This document shows, one piece after another, positions 27,059 to 35,258 of a stretch of DNA of 64,000 nucleotides. The position numbers and the translations under genes were made by a program. Numbering within the stretch: the first letter of the stretch is position 1; each line of letters begins with the position of its first letter. The stretch lies in NCBI RefSeq assembly GCF_000716435.1, contig NZ_JNWO01000004.1:124001-188000 (forward strand). The letters are read 5' to 3'. This stretch comes from Streptomyces xylophagus (GTDB lineage Bacteria > Actinomycetota > Actinomycetes > Streptomycetales > Streptomycetaceae). The notes under the pieces are model-generated. The model did not search any database. It worked only from the letters and a program-made list of their open reading frames with translations, and was not told where the DNA came from.

Positions 27059-27634
27059 GTGCTTCTCTCAGACAAGGACATCCGGGCCGAGATCGACGCC
27101 GGGCGGGTCCGGATCGATCCCTACGACGAATCCATGGTGCAGCCGTCGAGTGTCGACGTGCGCCTCGACCGCTACTTCCGGGTGTTCGAGAACCACCGCT
27201 ACCCCCACATCGACCCCTCCATCGAACAGGCGGACCTGACGCGGCTGGTGGAGCCGGAGGGCGACGAGCCGTTCATCCTCCACCCCGGCGAGTTCGTGCT
27301 CGCCTCGACCTACGAGGTCGTATCGCTGCCCGACGACCTGGCCTCGCGCCTGGAGGGCAAGTCCTCCCTCGGCCGCCTCGGCCTCGTCACGCACTCCACC
27401 GCCGGCTTCATCGACCCCGGCTTCTCCGGCCACGTGACACTGGAGCTGTCGAACCTCGCGACGCTCCCCATCAAGCTCTGGCCGGGCATGAAGATCGGCC
27501 AGCTGTGCCTGTTCCGGCTCACCTCGCCGGCCGAGTTCCCCTACGGCAGCGAGCGCTACGGCTCCCGCTACCAGGGCCAGCGCGGTCCCACCGCCTCCCG
27601 CTCCTTCCTCAACTTCCACCGGACGCAGGTGTGA
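27059..27634 (+). CDS. dcd: dCTP deaminase
   Basis: A 191-aa trimeric enzyme that converts dCTP to dUTP for thymidylate synthesis. Family signatures present are [11 protein letters not shown] at the N terminus, [22 protein letters not shown] and the catalytic [18 protein letters not shown] region. Length matches the family. The start is a leaderless-looking GTG. Its stop overlaps a GTG in the next gene. Confidence 0.97.
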   Translation: MLLSDKDIRAEIDAGRVRIDPYDESMVQPSSVDVRLDRYFRVFENHRYPHIDPSIEQADLTRLVEPEGDEPFILHPGEFVLASTYEVVSLPDDLASRLEGKSSLGRLGLVTHSTAGFIDPGFSGHVTLELSNLATLPIKLWPGMKIGQLCLFRLTSPAEFPYGSERYGSRYQGQRGPTASRSFLNFHRTQV

Positions 27635-27636
27635 GC

Positions 27637-28158
27637 ATGGGCGACACGGACAAGGACGTACGGGAGAACCTGACCTACGAGGCGTTCGGCGTCGCCGTGC
27701 GCGAACTCGCGCAGACCATCGCCGACGACGGCTACGAGCCCGACGTCATCCTCAGCATCGCCCGCGGCGGAGTCTTCGTCGCCGGGGGCCTGGCCTACGC
27801 CCTCGACTGCAAGAACATCAGCCTCGTGAACGTCGAGTTCTACACGGGCGTCGGCACCACCCTCGACATGCCGGTGATGCTCGCCCCCGTCCCCAACGCC
27901 ATCGACTTCTCCTCCAAGAAGGTCCTGATCACCGACGACGTCGCCGACACCGGCAAGACGCTCAAACTGGTCCGCGACTTCTGCCTCGACACCGTCGCCG
28001 AGGTCCGCAGCGCGGTGATCTACGAGAAGTCGCAGTCGCTGGTGAAGTGCGAGTACGTGTGGAAGCGCACCGACGACTGGATCAACTTCCCGTGGAGTGT
28101 GCTGCCTCCAGTACATAGGTCCGGAGAAGCGGCGAAGCCGAACAAGGAAGCCGTCTGA
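27637..28158 (+). CDS. Phosphoribosyltransferase-domain protein
   Basis: A 173-aa type I PRTase. The PRPP-binding signature VLITDDVADTGKT is at residues 96-108, with LSIARGGVFVAGGLAYALD earlier. It probably salvages xanthine, hypoxanthine or guanine to nucleotides, which fits its coupling to the nucleotide enzyme dcd; the exact base is not determinable. GTG 27631 (two codons earlier, overlapping the dcd stop) is an alternative start. Confidence 0.9.
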   Translation: MGDTDKDVRENLTYEAFGVAVRELAQTIADDGYEPDVILSIARGGVFVAGGLAYALDCKNISLVNVEFYTGVGTTLDMPVMLAPVPNAIDFSSKKVLITDDVADTGKTLKLVRDFCLDTVAEVRSAVIYEKSQSLVKCEYVWKRTDDWINFPWSVLPPVHRSGEAAKPNKEAV

Positions 28159-28195
28159 CCTGCGGACGCCGTAGGGGTTGCGGTACTGGTGAGCG

Positions 28196-28228
28196 AAGAG
28201 GCCCTCGGTTGATCACCGAGGGCCTCTT
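28196..28228 (+). terminator. Terminator of dcd-PRTase operon
   Basis: A perfect 14-bp stem (AAGAGGCCCTCGGT, 28196-28209 with 28215-28228) and 5-nt loop lie 38 bp after the PRTase stop. Confidence 0.9.
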
Positions 28229-28251
28229 GTTCATGAGGGTTCGCGTTCCAA

Positions 28252-28271
28252 GAGATCTCACAAGAGATCTC
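28252..28271. repeat. Twin GAGATCTC palindromes
   Basis: The 8-bp palindrome GAGATCTC occurs at 28252-28259 and 28264-28271, spaced 12 bp centre to centre. It lies between the terminator and the methyltransferase gene and could be an operator. Confidence 0.3.
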
Positions 28272-28408
28272 AGTTGATCCGGTCCGGATGTGCCCAGGCC
28301 CTCATGGCGCTTGACCTTGCCCAAAGGTGAAGGCCGACGCTGTCTGTGGCGACCACGTTGGCCGGCTGAGCGCGTGGCTCCGACCGAACCGGGCTGAGAG
28401 GAACCTGC

Positions 28409-29122
28409 ATGGATGACGACGCTCTCCTGGCAGAACAGATGGCTTACTACAGGGCCGGTGCGGCCGAATACGACCGGCCCTATGCAGAGTACGAGGACCT
28501 GCAGAGGTTGCTGGCTGTCGTCGATGAACTCCCGATTGCCGGGGATGTGCTGGAGTTGGCCTGCGGAACGGGCCAGTGGACCCCAAGGCTCGCCGCGCGG
28601 GCCCGGTCGGTAACGGCTGTCGACGTGGCAGCCGAAGTGCTGGCGCTCGCTCGTGCGCGCATCGCATCCTCCGCCGTGGAATTCCTTGAGGCCGACCTGT
28701 TCGAGTGGCAGCCGCCACGGCGCTTCGACACCGTGTTCTTCGCCTTCTGGCTCTCCCACGTCCCGCCGAGGCGGTTGCCCGACTTCTGGAACACCGTCGC
28801 CGCCGCGCTCGCGCCCGGCGGAAAGGCGATCTTCGTCGACGACGGCCCCGCGGCAGCCGCATACGAGGAAGTCCTCACGGACCAACCGACGCCCTCGGCG
28901 CTGCGCCGACTCGATGACGGCAGCCAGTACCGCATTGTGAAGGTGTTCCACGACGCCCGGACCCTCACGGACGACCTCACAGCGCTGGGGTGGTCGGTCC
29001 GCATCCGGCCCATGGCCGGGAACTTCATCGGCATCGCAGAACCGCCGACAGGACAGGACAGGAAAGGACAGGAAGTAAACGGGGGTAGTAGTGCATGCCC
29101 TCGTCCTGTGACAGACGCCTGA
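28409..29122 (+). CDS. Class I SAM-dependent methyltransferase
   Basis: A 237-aa protein with a methyltransferase fold: motif I VLELACGTGQWT, motif II SVTAVDVAAE, motif IV DTVFFAFWLSHVP and post-motif GGKAIFVDDGP. The substrate is unknown. The C-terminal tail (GQDRKGQE) arises from a run of AGGAC repeats in the DNA and is probably unstructured. GAGAGGAA precedes the ATG. Confidence 0.9.
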   Translation: MDDDALLAEQMAYYRAGAAEYDRPYAEYEDLQRLLAVVDELPIAGDVLELACGTGQWTPRLAARARSVTAVDVAAEVLALARARIASSAVEFLEADLFEWQPPRRFDTVFFAFWLSHVPPRRLPDFWNTVAAALAPGGKAIFVDDGPAAAAYEEVLTDQPTPSALRRLDDGSQYRIVKVFHDARTLTDDLTALGWSVRIRPMAGNFIGIAEPPTGQDRKGQEVNGGSSACPRPVTDA

Positions 29123-29171
29123 CCGCTTGCCGCTGAAGGCTGATCATCCGCGCCGATACACTCACGGCGCC

Positions 29172-29375
29172 ATGGAACAGCTGCCCGAGAGCGTGGATCG
29201 CGACATCCTGGAGCACCGGATCATCGCTGCGCTCAAGGCAATCCGCGAAACGTCGGGGTGCACCCTTCACGAGGCGCTCGATGTCTTCGCGCAGCGGTAC
29301 GAGGAGCTCCGCCGCGATCGTCCGGACGACTTCGGTCTGAGCCGGGACGAATACGGCCGAGGTTTCTACTCCTGA
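29172..29375 (+). CDS. Small hypothetical protein
   Basis: A 67-aa acidic helical protein, ATG 29172. ALKAIRETSGCTLHEALDVF weakly recalls the helix of ribosomal L7/L12 C-terminal domains, but length and context do not support that. A GATACA hexamer 12 bp upstream could be a -10, giving a very short leader. Confidence 0.6.
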   Translation: MEQLPESVDRDILEHRIIAALKAIRETSGCTLHEALDVFAQRYEELRRDRPDDFGLSRDEYGRGFYS

Positions 29376-29448
29376 TCCAGCCACCCCAGCCACCCCAGCC
29401 AACTCAGCCGGAAAATGGCGGCAAGAGCGGAGACTTGGCCCCTCCTCA

Positions 29449-29994
29449 TCATGTGTCCGCGCCGTCGGTGGTCGGCAGGAGCGCCGCCAATTCGGTGTCG
29501 TCCGGGCGGTGGACCGCCTCGGCCGCCTTACGCAGAACGGCGCGGTCGACCTTGTCCGCGTCCGCGATCAGGTGGACCACCACGGCGTCGATGGGTACCG
29601 CGTACTCGTGGCTGTCACCTGCTTTGCGGTACCAGGCGTCGCCGTCGTGCTCACAGGTGACCCGCTTGTCCGACACCTCGCCCAGCGGCTGCTTGGGGCA
29701 GCTCTCCGCTGTCAGTCTGCCGTGACCTGCGAAGAGGCCGAACTTGGTGGCACCCTTTTCGGACCGGTACGCGGCGGCGAACTCGTCGTCGTACTCGCCG
29801 ACCGACTCCTGGAACACGGTGTAGCCGGAGACCTCGGTGACATAGACGAGTTCCGGCGCCACGCCCCATGCGCGCGCGGCGGCGTCGAGGTCGGCGCTGT
29901 CGGCGGCCGTCCCGCTGTTCTTGTCCGCGTCGCATCCTGTGAGGAGAACTGGCAGCAGGAAAAGGGGGAGCAGCGCACGCGCGGGTCGCATCAT
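29449..29994 (-). CDS. Lipoprotein of unknown function
   Basis: About 181 aa with a lipoprotein signal: positively charged start, LLPLFLLPVLLTGC, where LLTGC is the lipobox and the cysteine would be acylated. Several ATGs lie close together (30018, 30012, 30000, 29994); 29994 has the best-spaced site (AAAAGG, 7 nt). The mature part has CPKQ and CEHD cysteines that may form a disulfide. Exported to the membrane surface; role unknown. Confidence 0.8.
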   Translation of the reverse strand: MMRPARALLPLFLLPVLLTGCDADKNSGTAADSADLDAAARAWGVAPELVYVTEVSGYTVFQESVGEYDDEFAAAYRSEKGATKFGLFAGHGRLTAESCPKQPLGEVSDKRVTCEHDGDAWYRKAGDSHEYAVPIDAVVVHLIADADKVDRAVLRKAAEAVHRPDDTELAALLPTTDGADT

Positions 29995-30101
29995 GCCCAT
30001 ACCTTTTCGCATGGACATGCCGCAGGAACAACCGATTTCCGGATTCCCCCGGGTGTGGTTCCCTGCGAGTTCCCGTTCGATTGGGCACGCCGGGGGCACG
30101 C

Positions 30102-30395
30102 TCAGTCTTCGGCCTGACTCGGTGCCGTGAGGTCCACCCATATCCACGGCTTGTGGTCCCACGTACGCACCTCGCCCACGACGAGGTCGACGGTCGCCCC
30201 GACCCTGGGCAGCTCCTGCGCGAGGTGCTGCACTCCCGGCTCGCTGCTGCGGCGAATCATGTCCAGCGAGGCGCCCACGGGCTCGTATCCGTTGAGTTCC
30301 GCCACGAAGCCCCAAGGCTCGTGACCAGTGATCGTTGCTCGGACTGTCTCGCCTTGCCGAAGCTCGGTCAGGGAACGCCGTGAACCGTCTGCCAT
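30102..30395 (-). CDS. Small S1-like (OB-fold) protein
   Basis: A 97-aa protein with an S1-domain pattern: RQGETVRATITGHEPWGFVA, then SLDMIRR, then VGATVDLVVGEVRTWDHKPW. This suggests RNA or oligosaccharide binding, but it is short and the assignment is moderate. It lies upstream of the lipoprotein gene on the same strand. Confidence 0.7.
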   Translation of the reverse strand: MADGSRRSLTELRQGETVRATITGHEPWGFVAELNGYEPVGASLDMIRRSSEPGVQHLAQELPRVGATVDLVVGEVRTWDHKPWIWVDLTAPSQAED

Positions 30396-30541
30396 GGTGG
30401 CATCATCTCAACGCCCTCGACGACAGTCAGTCACGACGGCAGAAGCGTGGTGGCTAGGCGCTTTGGTCCGTCGAACCCCCGGTCGTGCGCCGCGCGGGTC
30501 AGATTCTCGACGCCTGAGCGCGACGGCAACTTCCAGGACTC

Positions 30542-30611
30542 CTACGGCTTCTACGTCGACGAGGGGCTCCCGGCGTGCACCGGGAGCCCCTCGTCGACGT
30601 AAAAGCCGTAG
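30542..30611. terminator. Very long hairpin terminator
   Basis: A 32-bp stem with one mismatch (30542-30573 with 30580-30611) and a CGTGCA loop begins 11 bp after the Yip1-like gene stop. It is the longest hairpin in the window. The left arm also reads as codons (DSYGFYVDEG), so it may have grown from coding sequence. Confidence 0.85.
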
Positions 30612-30622
30612 CCGCGAAGTCT

Positions 30623-31660
30623 CTAGAACGTGCCCAGCTTCACGATCGACAGCAGGGCGATCAGCTGGATTGCCGACGCGCCCAGGGCCTTCGGCCAGGG
30701 GAGGTCGTGGGAGCGGCTGACCATCATGGTGAGGAGGGCGCCGGCCGCTACCCAGGTGGCCCAGCCGAGGGCCTGGACGAAGGTCGCGTCGCCGCCGAAG
30801 AACATGGCGAAGACCAGGCGGGGGGTGTCGGTGAGGGACATGATCAGCATGGAGAGGCCGACCGTGGGCTGCCAGGCTCCGTCGCCGCCCAGCTGGCGGG
30901 CCAGGGTGTGGGTGACCACGCCCAGGACGAAGGACGACAGCACCATCGCCACGGCGGTGATGAGGACGATCGGGACCGCGTTCGCCAGGGTGGCGTTTAT
31001 CGCGTCCTTGCGGGCGCCGTCGAAGCCGAAGACCGCGAGCAGGCCGTAGAGGAACGTCACGATCAGGGCGGGGGCCCACATCGTGTAGTCCCGCATCTGG
31101 AGGAAGGTCTGCCGGGGGGCGAGGACGATGCCCCTCAGCAGGTCCTTCCAGTGCAGGCGGGGGCCGACCGGGCCGGAGGGCGCCTGGGCCGAGCCCGCGC
31201 GGTAGGTGCCGCCCTGGGTGTACGGGTCCTCGCCCACGGAGAACGCCTGGGTGTGGCCCGGGTTGTTCGCCGCGTACGGGTCAGGGGTGCCCGGGTGACC
31301 GCCCTGGCCGTAGCCGCCGCCGTCACCGAAGTACTCCGGCTCGTCGCCGTAGGCGCCGTTGCCGGCGTTCCCCTGTGACGACCACTGCCGGCCGCCGCCG
31401 CTCGCAGCGCTTCCGTACTGCGGTTGCTGCTGCGGCGGGTACGGCTGCGGGGCCGCAGGGTAGCCGTACGGTCTTCCCTGCGGCGCCGGGGGTGCCTGCT
31501 GCCCGTACGCAGGTTGTTGAGGGCGCGCTTGCGGGGCCCTGCCGTCCCGGCCGCCGCGTCCGATCCTGAATCCAGCCACGTCATCGAACGTACCTGGTTC
31601 CGCTGAGTCACGTGCCGGGCCGGGGGTTTCGGACGGGGCTTTGCTGCCGAGCTGTGACAT
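30623..31660 (-). CDS. Yip1-domain membrane protein
   Basis: A 345-aa protein. The first about 165 residues are a Pro/Gln/Gly/Tyr-rich low-complexity cytoplasmic tail. The rest is a Yip1-type domain with five hydrophobic helices, starting LHWKDLLRGIVLAPRQTFLQ, then ALIVTFLYGLLAVFGFDGAR and FVLGVVTHTLARQLGG. Function in bacteria is unknown. The start codon lies inside a 21-bp tandem duplication, and an upstream copy of the start makes a five-codon frame. Confidence 0.85.
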   Translation of the reverse strand: MSQLGSKAPSETPGPARDSAEPGTFDDVAGFRIGRGGRDGRAPQARPQQPAYGQQAPPAPQGRPYGYPAAPQPYPPQQQPQYGSAASGGGRQWSSQGNAGNGAYGDEPEYFGDGGGYGQGGHPGTPDPYAANNPGHTQAFSVGEDPYTQGGTYRAGSAQAPSGPVGPRLHWKDLLRGIVLAPRQTFLQMRDYTMWAPALIVTFLYGLLAVFGFDGARKDAINATLANAVPIVLITAVAMVLSSFVLGVVTHTLARQLGGDGAWQPTVGLSMLIMSLTDTPRLVFAMFFGGDATFVQALGWATWVAAGALLTMMVSRSHDLPWPKALGASAIQLIALLSIVKLGTF

Positions 31661-31693
31661 CCCCTAAGGGACCTGTGACATCCCCTGAGGGAC
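31652..31693. repeat. 21-bp tandem repeat across Yip1-like start
   Basis: 31652-31672 and 31673-31693 differ at one base. The duplication copies the AGGGG-ATG start region, giving upstream ATG 31681 with frame MSQVP-stop, then the real ATG 31660. The second unit is also part of a hairpin (31676-31687 with 31693-31703) that includes the stop codon of the FG-GAP gene and may terminate it. Confidence 0.75.
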
Positions 31694-31700
31694 AGGGGTG

Positions 31701-33185
31701 TCAGTCGGCGAACACGGCTCCGAACTGGGGTGTGCCCGAGGTCGAGACGCCCGCCGCGCTGGCCGAGATGGCGCGGGAACCGGTCGTGACGATCTTCGTG
31801 CCGTTGGAGGGGAGGTAGGTCACCGCACCGTCGCCGCCGTTCTCGTACGAGCCCACGACCAGGTCCGCCCGGCCGTCGCCGTTGACGTCGTCGAGCTTGA
31901 CGTCGGCGCCGAAGAGGTCGTTCTTCTCGTCGTCGCCGGGGACGCCGGCCGTGCTCTGGGCGAAGGACTGGACGCCGGTGGTGGTGTTCGCGCCGGACGC
32001 GGAGCCGTAGATGACCGTGACCATGCCGGCGTTGGTGTTGGCGCCGAGGTCCTCGTTCGGGGCGGAGACCACGACGTCCTGGTAGCCGTCGCCGTTGACG
32101 TCGCCCAGGTCCAGGTCCCAGCCGAAGGCGTCGCCCTTCTCCGAACTGCCGGGAATGTTCCCGGAGTTCTGGGTGATGCCGGTGGTCGAGGCGGGGCCGG
32201 ACGCGGAGCCGTAGGTGATGTTCACCTTGCCGCCGTTCGCCGAGTCCGGGACGGTCGTGCCGTCGCTCGTCGTGGCGTCCCAGCCCGCGCCGCTGACGAT
32301 GTCGCCGTAACCGTCGCCGTTGATGTCGCCGATGCCGGTGACGATGCCGGGCTTGAGGGTCTTCACCCCCGCGATGCTCAGACCGCTCGCCGCGCCGGGC
32401 ACGTAGTAGTTGGTGTTCCAGCCGTTGCTGGTCCGCGTCTCGTAGCCGTCGACCACGAGGTCGGTGCGGCCGTCGCCGTTCACGTCACCGGCCGTCAGGT
32501 GCTCCGGGCCGTACGGGAAACCGGTCGTGCCGGAGTGGATCGGGGGCTTGATCGTGTAGCGGCCGCCGGGCTTGCCGGTGGAGCTGCTGAAGCCGCCCTT
32601 GTAGACGTAGACGGTGGCCGCCGAACTGCCCACCGCCAGGTCCGCCTTGCCGTCGCCGTCGAAGTCGCCGGCGGCGAGGGTCTGGCCCCAGTTGTCGTGC
32701 CCGGACACGGCCGGGTCCGGTACGTCGCTGCTCTTGCCGGTCAGGCCGCTCCTCGAACCCCACAGGATCGCGAGCGCGCCGCCGTCGGTGTCCGTGCCGA
32801 CCTTCTCGTACGGCGACGACACGGCCAGGTCGTCGTATCCGTCGCCGTTGAAGTCGGCGTACGCCGTGTGGTAGCCGAAGTAGTCGCCGGACTCGGCGGT
32901 GCCGGGGACGTTGCCGGAGTTCTGGCTGAGTGTCGTGCGCTTCGCGGACGACACGCCGGTGGTGGTGCCGTACAGGACGACGATCTGGCCGGCGTTGGCG
33001 TGACCGCCGACAGATGCGCCGGGCGCGGAGGCGACGACATCGCCGATTCCGTCACCGTTGAAGTCGGCCTTCGCGACCTTGAACGAGTCGGCGGCGCTCG
33101 CTGTCGTCATCGAGAGCGTGAGCAGACCGCCCGTCAGCGCGGCCGCGGTGGCCGTCGCGAGGGCGAGTCGCAGGTACTGCTGCAT
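31701..33185 (-). CDS. Secreted integrin-like FG-GAP beta-propeller
   Basis: A 494-aa exported protein with a Sec signal ending TTASAAD. It has seven FG-GAP blades, each with a calcium loop: ADFNGDGIGDVVAS, ADFNGDGYDDLAVS, GDFDGDGKADLAVG, GDVNGDGRTDLVVD, GDINGDGYGDIVSG, GDVNGDGYQDVVVS and DDVNGDGRADLVVG. That is a complete seven-bladed propeller of the integrin-alpha type. AGGAG precedes the ATG. Likely surface or extracellular adhesion; ligand unknown. Confidence 0.93.
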   Translation of the reverse strand: MQQYLRLALATATAAALTGGLLTLSMTTASAADSFKVAKADFNGDGIGDVVASAPGASVGGHANAGQIVVLYGTTTGVSSAKRTTLSQNSGNVPGTAESGDYFGYHTAYADFNGDGYDDLAVSSPYEKVGTDTDGGALAILWGSRSGLTGKSSDVPDPAVSGHDNWGQTLAAGDFDGDGKADLAVGSSAATVYVYKGGFSSSTGKPGGRYTIKPPIHSGTTGFPYGPEHLTAGDVNGDGRTDLVVDGYETRTSNGWNTNYYVPGAASGLSIAGVKTLKPGIVTGIGDINGDGYGDIVSGAGWDATTSDGTTVPDSANGGKVNITYGSASGPASTTGITQNSGNIPGSSEKGDAFGWDLDLGDVNGDGYQDVVVSAPNEDLGANTNAGMVTVIYGSASGANTTTGVQSFAQSTAGVPGDDEKNDLFGADVKLDDVNGDGRADLVVGSYENGGDGAVTYLPSNGTKIVTTGSRAISASAAGVSTSGTPQFGAVFAD

Positions 33186-33426
33186 GCGGGGTCTCCTGCG
33201 GCATGCGGGGGATGCGTGGCGGGCATCCGCGTCGATGGGGTGCGTACCGTCCGTTTTCGCCTGGAGTTGTCCTTGGCTTCACGGGTGGTTGGCGATCAGG
33301 AGACCTGTGGTGGGGCGTGAGGGTTGTACGTGAGGTCGGTAAATCTCTGGGGGGTGGTGGTAGCGACTGTTGGGTCTCAACTTGGCGCCGGGGTTTGCCA
33401 CTTGCGTAGGTTGTGAGGTGAACGTT

Positions 33427-33571
33427 GGGCCGCCCGCTTCTTTGTCAGTGTCGGGATTGCGTGAGCCGAGTAAAGGGCGCTCCCTGCGGTCGCGTCGGCT
33501 GCGCCGATTGCGCTGCGCTCCACCCTTGACTCGTCTCACGCAATCCCGTTGGAGAAGCGAGCGGGCGGCCC
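33427..33571. repeat. 145-bp nested palindromic element, copy 1
   Basis: Three concentric stems: outer GGGCCGCCCGCTTC (33427-33440) with 33554-33571, middle GGGATTGCGTGAG (33453-33465) with 33535-33547 (perfect), inner GAGTAAAGGG (33468-33477) with 33523-33532. The 68-bp core 33466-33533 is identical, inverted, to that of copy 2 at 34056-34123. Confidence 0.85.
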
Positions 33572-33594
33572 CGAGGGATGGGTGGCCAGGCAGG

Positions 33595-33820
33595 TATCCC
33601 GTCGGGTGGGCTGTGCTGCGGGCCGGGGTGGTGGGGGCGCGTTCGCGTCTCGCCTGCACGCCGGGTCGGCTTAGCGGCCACCCACCGGTGGGGACTGACC
33701 GACGTAGGGGGGATGCCACCCGGGCTGCGTGGCATGCCGGGCCGGTGCGGGTGGGGCGCGTTCGCGTCTCGCCAGCACGCCGGGCCGGTTCAGCGGCCAA
33801 CGCCCGGTGGGGACTCCCGC
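33595..33820. repeat. Two-copy tandem repeat, about 119-bp period
   Basis: CGCGTTCGCGTCTCGC begins at 33638 and again at 33757, followed by similar sequence through CCGGTGGGGACT. Units differ at scattered positions, so the duplication is not recent. Confidence 0.7.
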
Positions 33821-33863
33821 ATTGAGGATTGAGGGAGGGGCTCGAGGGAGGGCGGGGGGTTGT

Positions 33864-33930
33864 TGGAAGCTGGGTTCGTTTCTAACCTGTGACGTGGCGT
33901 GTGAGAAGTTAGTCTGGGACCCAGCTTCCA
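33864..33930. repeat. Two-stem inverted repeat
   Basis: TGGAAGCTGGGT (33864-33875) pairs with 33919-33930, and inside it CTAAC (33882-33886) pairs with GTTAG (33908-33912), leaving a 21-nt loop. GGGGGG and CCCCCC tracts just outside extend the symmetry. It could be a small RNA fold or a mobile-element remnant. Confidence 0.55.
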
Positions 33931-34017
33931 GCACCCCCCAGCCCTGATCTCGTCCTACTCCCGCCCGGGGACGTAGTTCAGGCAAGGGGAGGCATGCCTG
34001 GGCCATCCGTTCTTCCG

Positions 34018-34162
34018 GGCCGCTCGCTCGCTTCTCAAACGGGCTGGAGCGGCCCGAGTCAAGGGTGGAGCGCAGCGCAATCGGCGCAGCCGACGCGACC
34101 GCAGGGAGCGCCCTTTACTCGGGGCGTGGAAGCCCGACACTGGCCAAGAAGCGAGTGGCCCA
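34018..34162. repeat. 145-bp nested palindromic element, copy 2
   Basis: Same length and plan as copy 1, core in opposite orientation. Its middle stem is different in sequence (GGGCTGGAGCGGCCCGAGT at 34042-34060 with 34118-34136) yet still pairs, and its outer stem is 34018-34035 with 34149-34162. Confidence 0.85.
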
Positions 34163-34197
34163 ACGGTCACTTCGAAGCTGCGTCCGGTCTCGTCTTG

Positions 34198-34608
34198 TTA
34201 TGACGTGCAGACGTTTTTGAGCTTCTTCGCTGCCGCGTCGATCTTGCTGGAGTCGGGGTTCGTGTCGCCGTTCAGGATGGACTTGTTGTAGTCGGAGATC
34301 GCCTTGTTGAGGTCGGTGACCGCCTTGTCGACCTTGTTGTCGTCCGAGTTGGCGTCGATCTTGTCGAGGTTCTTGTCGATTGTCGCGATGGATTCGTCGG
34401 TCTTGGTCGGGTCCTTCGCCGCGTCGACGCCCGCGTCGTGGATCGCCTTGAGGCTGTCGGAGATCGTGTTCCAGTTCTTGAGGCAGTTCAGGGAGTTGGA
34501 GGCGTCGGAGGTGTCGGTGGGGTCGCAGGCGGTGAGGAGGCCGGCGGTCAGGGCTATGGCTGCGGCGGTCGTGGCGAGGGTGGCCGTACGACGGAGCTTC
34601 GTGGTCAT
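34198..34608 (-). CDS. Small lipoprotein
   Basis: A 136-aa lipoprotein: signal peptide with TTKLRRTATLA and lipobox LTAC at about residue 28. The mature part is Asp/Lys/Asn-rich and helical (DESIATIDKNLDKIDANSDD), with two further cysteines. No known family. It follows the small membrane protein gene by 67 bp on the same strand. Confidence 0.8.
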   Translation of the reverse strand: MTTKLRRTATLATTAAAIALTAGLLTACDPTDTSDASNSLNCLKNWNTISDSLKAIHDAGVDAAKDPTKTDESIATIDKNLDKIDANSDDNKVDKAVTDLNKAISDYNKSILNGDTNPDSSKIDAAAKKLKNVCTS

Positions 34609-34675
34609 GGGTGTGCCCTTTTCGGGTGAGGTAGCGAGGTAGCGAGGGGACTGGGGGCTACGGGCTGGGTGGAGC

Positions 34676-35077
34676 TCAGGCCCAGGGCTCTTCCACCCTC
34701 GCCTCCGCGGCCGGCTTGCGGCGGTTCGCTACCAGGCCGCCCGCCGCGCCCAGGGAGACCAGGCCCATTCCGGCGGCGGTCGCGATGCCCTTGACGCCGT
34801 CCATGGAGAGGTAACAGAACGCGGCGACACCGCCGTTGAAGAGGAACAGGAACCACAGCGTCGACGGCTTCGACAGGAACGCCTTGATCTTCGGCTTCTT
34901 CGCGATGCGTGAGCCGGCCAGCAGCGAGACGGCGATACCGGTGTAGGTGGCGGCACTCTTCGCCGTACCGTCCAGGACCGCCCCGGAGGCCGTGCTCGCG
35001 ACGAGGCCGCCGATGAAGAACGACCACAGCAGCAGGTTGGCGACGAACGACTTCAGGGTGGTGAGCAGCGACTTCAC
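34676..35077 (-). CDS. Small integral membrane protein
   Basis: A 133-aa protein with about four hydrophobic helices (LLLWSFFIGGLVASTASGAV, TYTGIAVSLLAGS, TLWFLFLFNGGVAAFCYLSM, GMGLVSLGAAGGLVA) and a basic loop KKPKIKAFLSK. GTG start. Family not recognised; possibly co-transcribed with the lipoprotein gene that follows. Confidence 0.75.
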   Translation of the reverse strand: MKSLLTTLKSFVANLLLWSFFIGGLVASTASGAVLDGTAKSAATYTGIAVSLLAGSRIAKKPKIKAFLSKPSTLWFLFLFNGGVAAFCYLSMDGVKGIATAAGMGLVSLGAAGGLVANRRKPAAEARVEEPWA

Positions 35078-35198
35078 GGGATGTCCTAGGGGAGGCGGGG
35101 GCGTGATCTCTGCCCTCTACGATTCCGTCGCGCGCTCGCCGTCACGAGGGACCGTTCTCCCGGATTCGGGGTGTAGCCCGCTACACCCTTCCCCTACG

Positions 35199-35244
35199 AC
35201 GACGGCGCCCCGCGCCCTCCGGAGAGGGTGCGGGGCGCCGTCGT
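35199..35244 (-). terminator. Terminator after the iron-sulfur oxidoreductase
   Basis: A 15-bp stem (ACGACGGCGCCCCGC, 35199-35213 with 35230-35244), extended inside by GCCCTC/GAGGG, starts 14 bp after the gene's stop. Confidence 0.85.
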
Positions 35245-35258
35245 AGCGGATCGGGCCG

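Larger units (their letters stand above)
33186..34197. other. 1-kb gene-free region rich in repeats
   Basis: No frame here has a ribosome-binding site or a recognisable protein; frames on both strands read arginine-rich repeats. The stretch carries two nested palindromic elements, one tandem repeat and one further hairpin, listed separately. Confidence 0.75.

Noticed and set aside
29046..29076. AGGAC repeats at the end of the methyltransferase gene considered as a regulatory array
   Set aside because: The run is short, inside the reading frame, and better explained as simple-sequence slippage.
31698..33320. 540-codon plus-strand frame opposite the FG-GAP propeller
   Set aside because: Antisense shadow of a protein with a signal peptide and seven calcium loops.
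33279..34006. Several 60-170-codon frames in the repeat region
   Set aside because: They consist of arginine-rich repeats produced by the DNA repeats, on both strands, without start signals.
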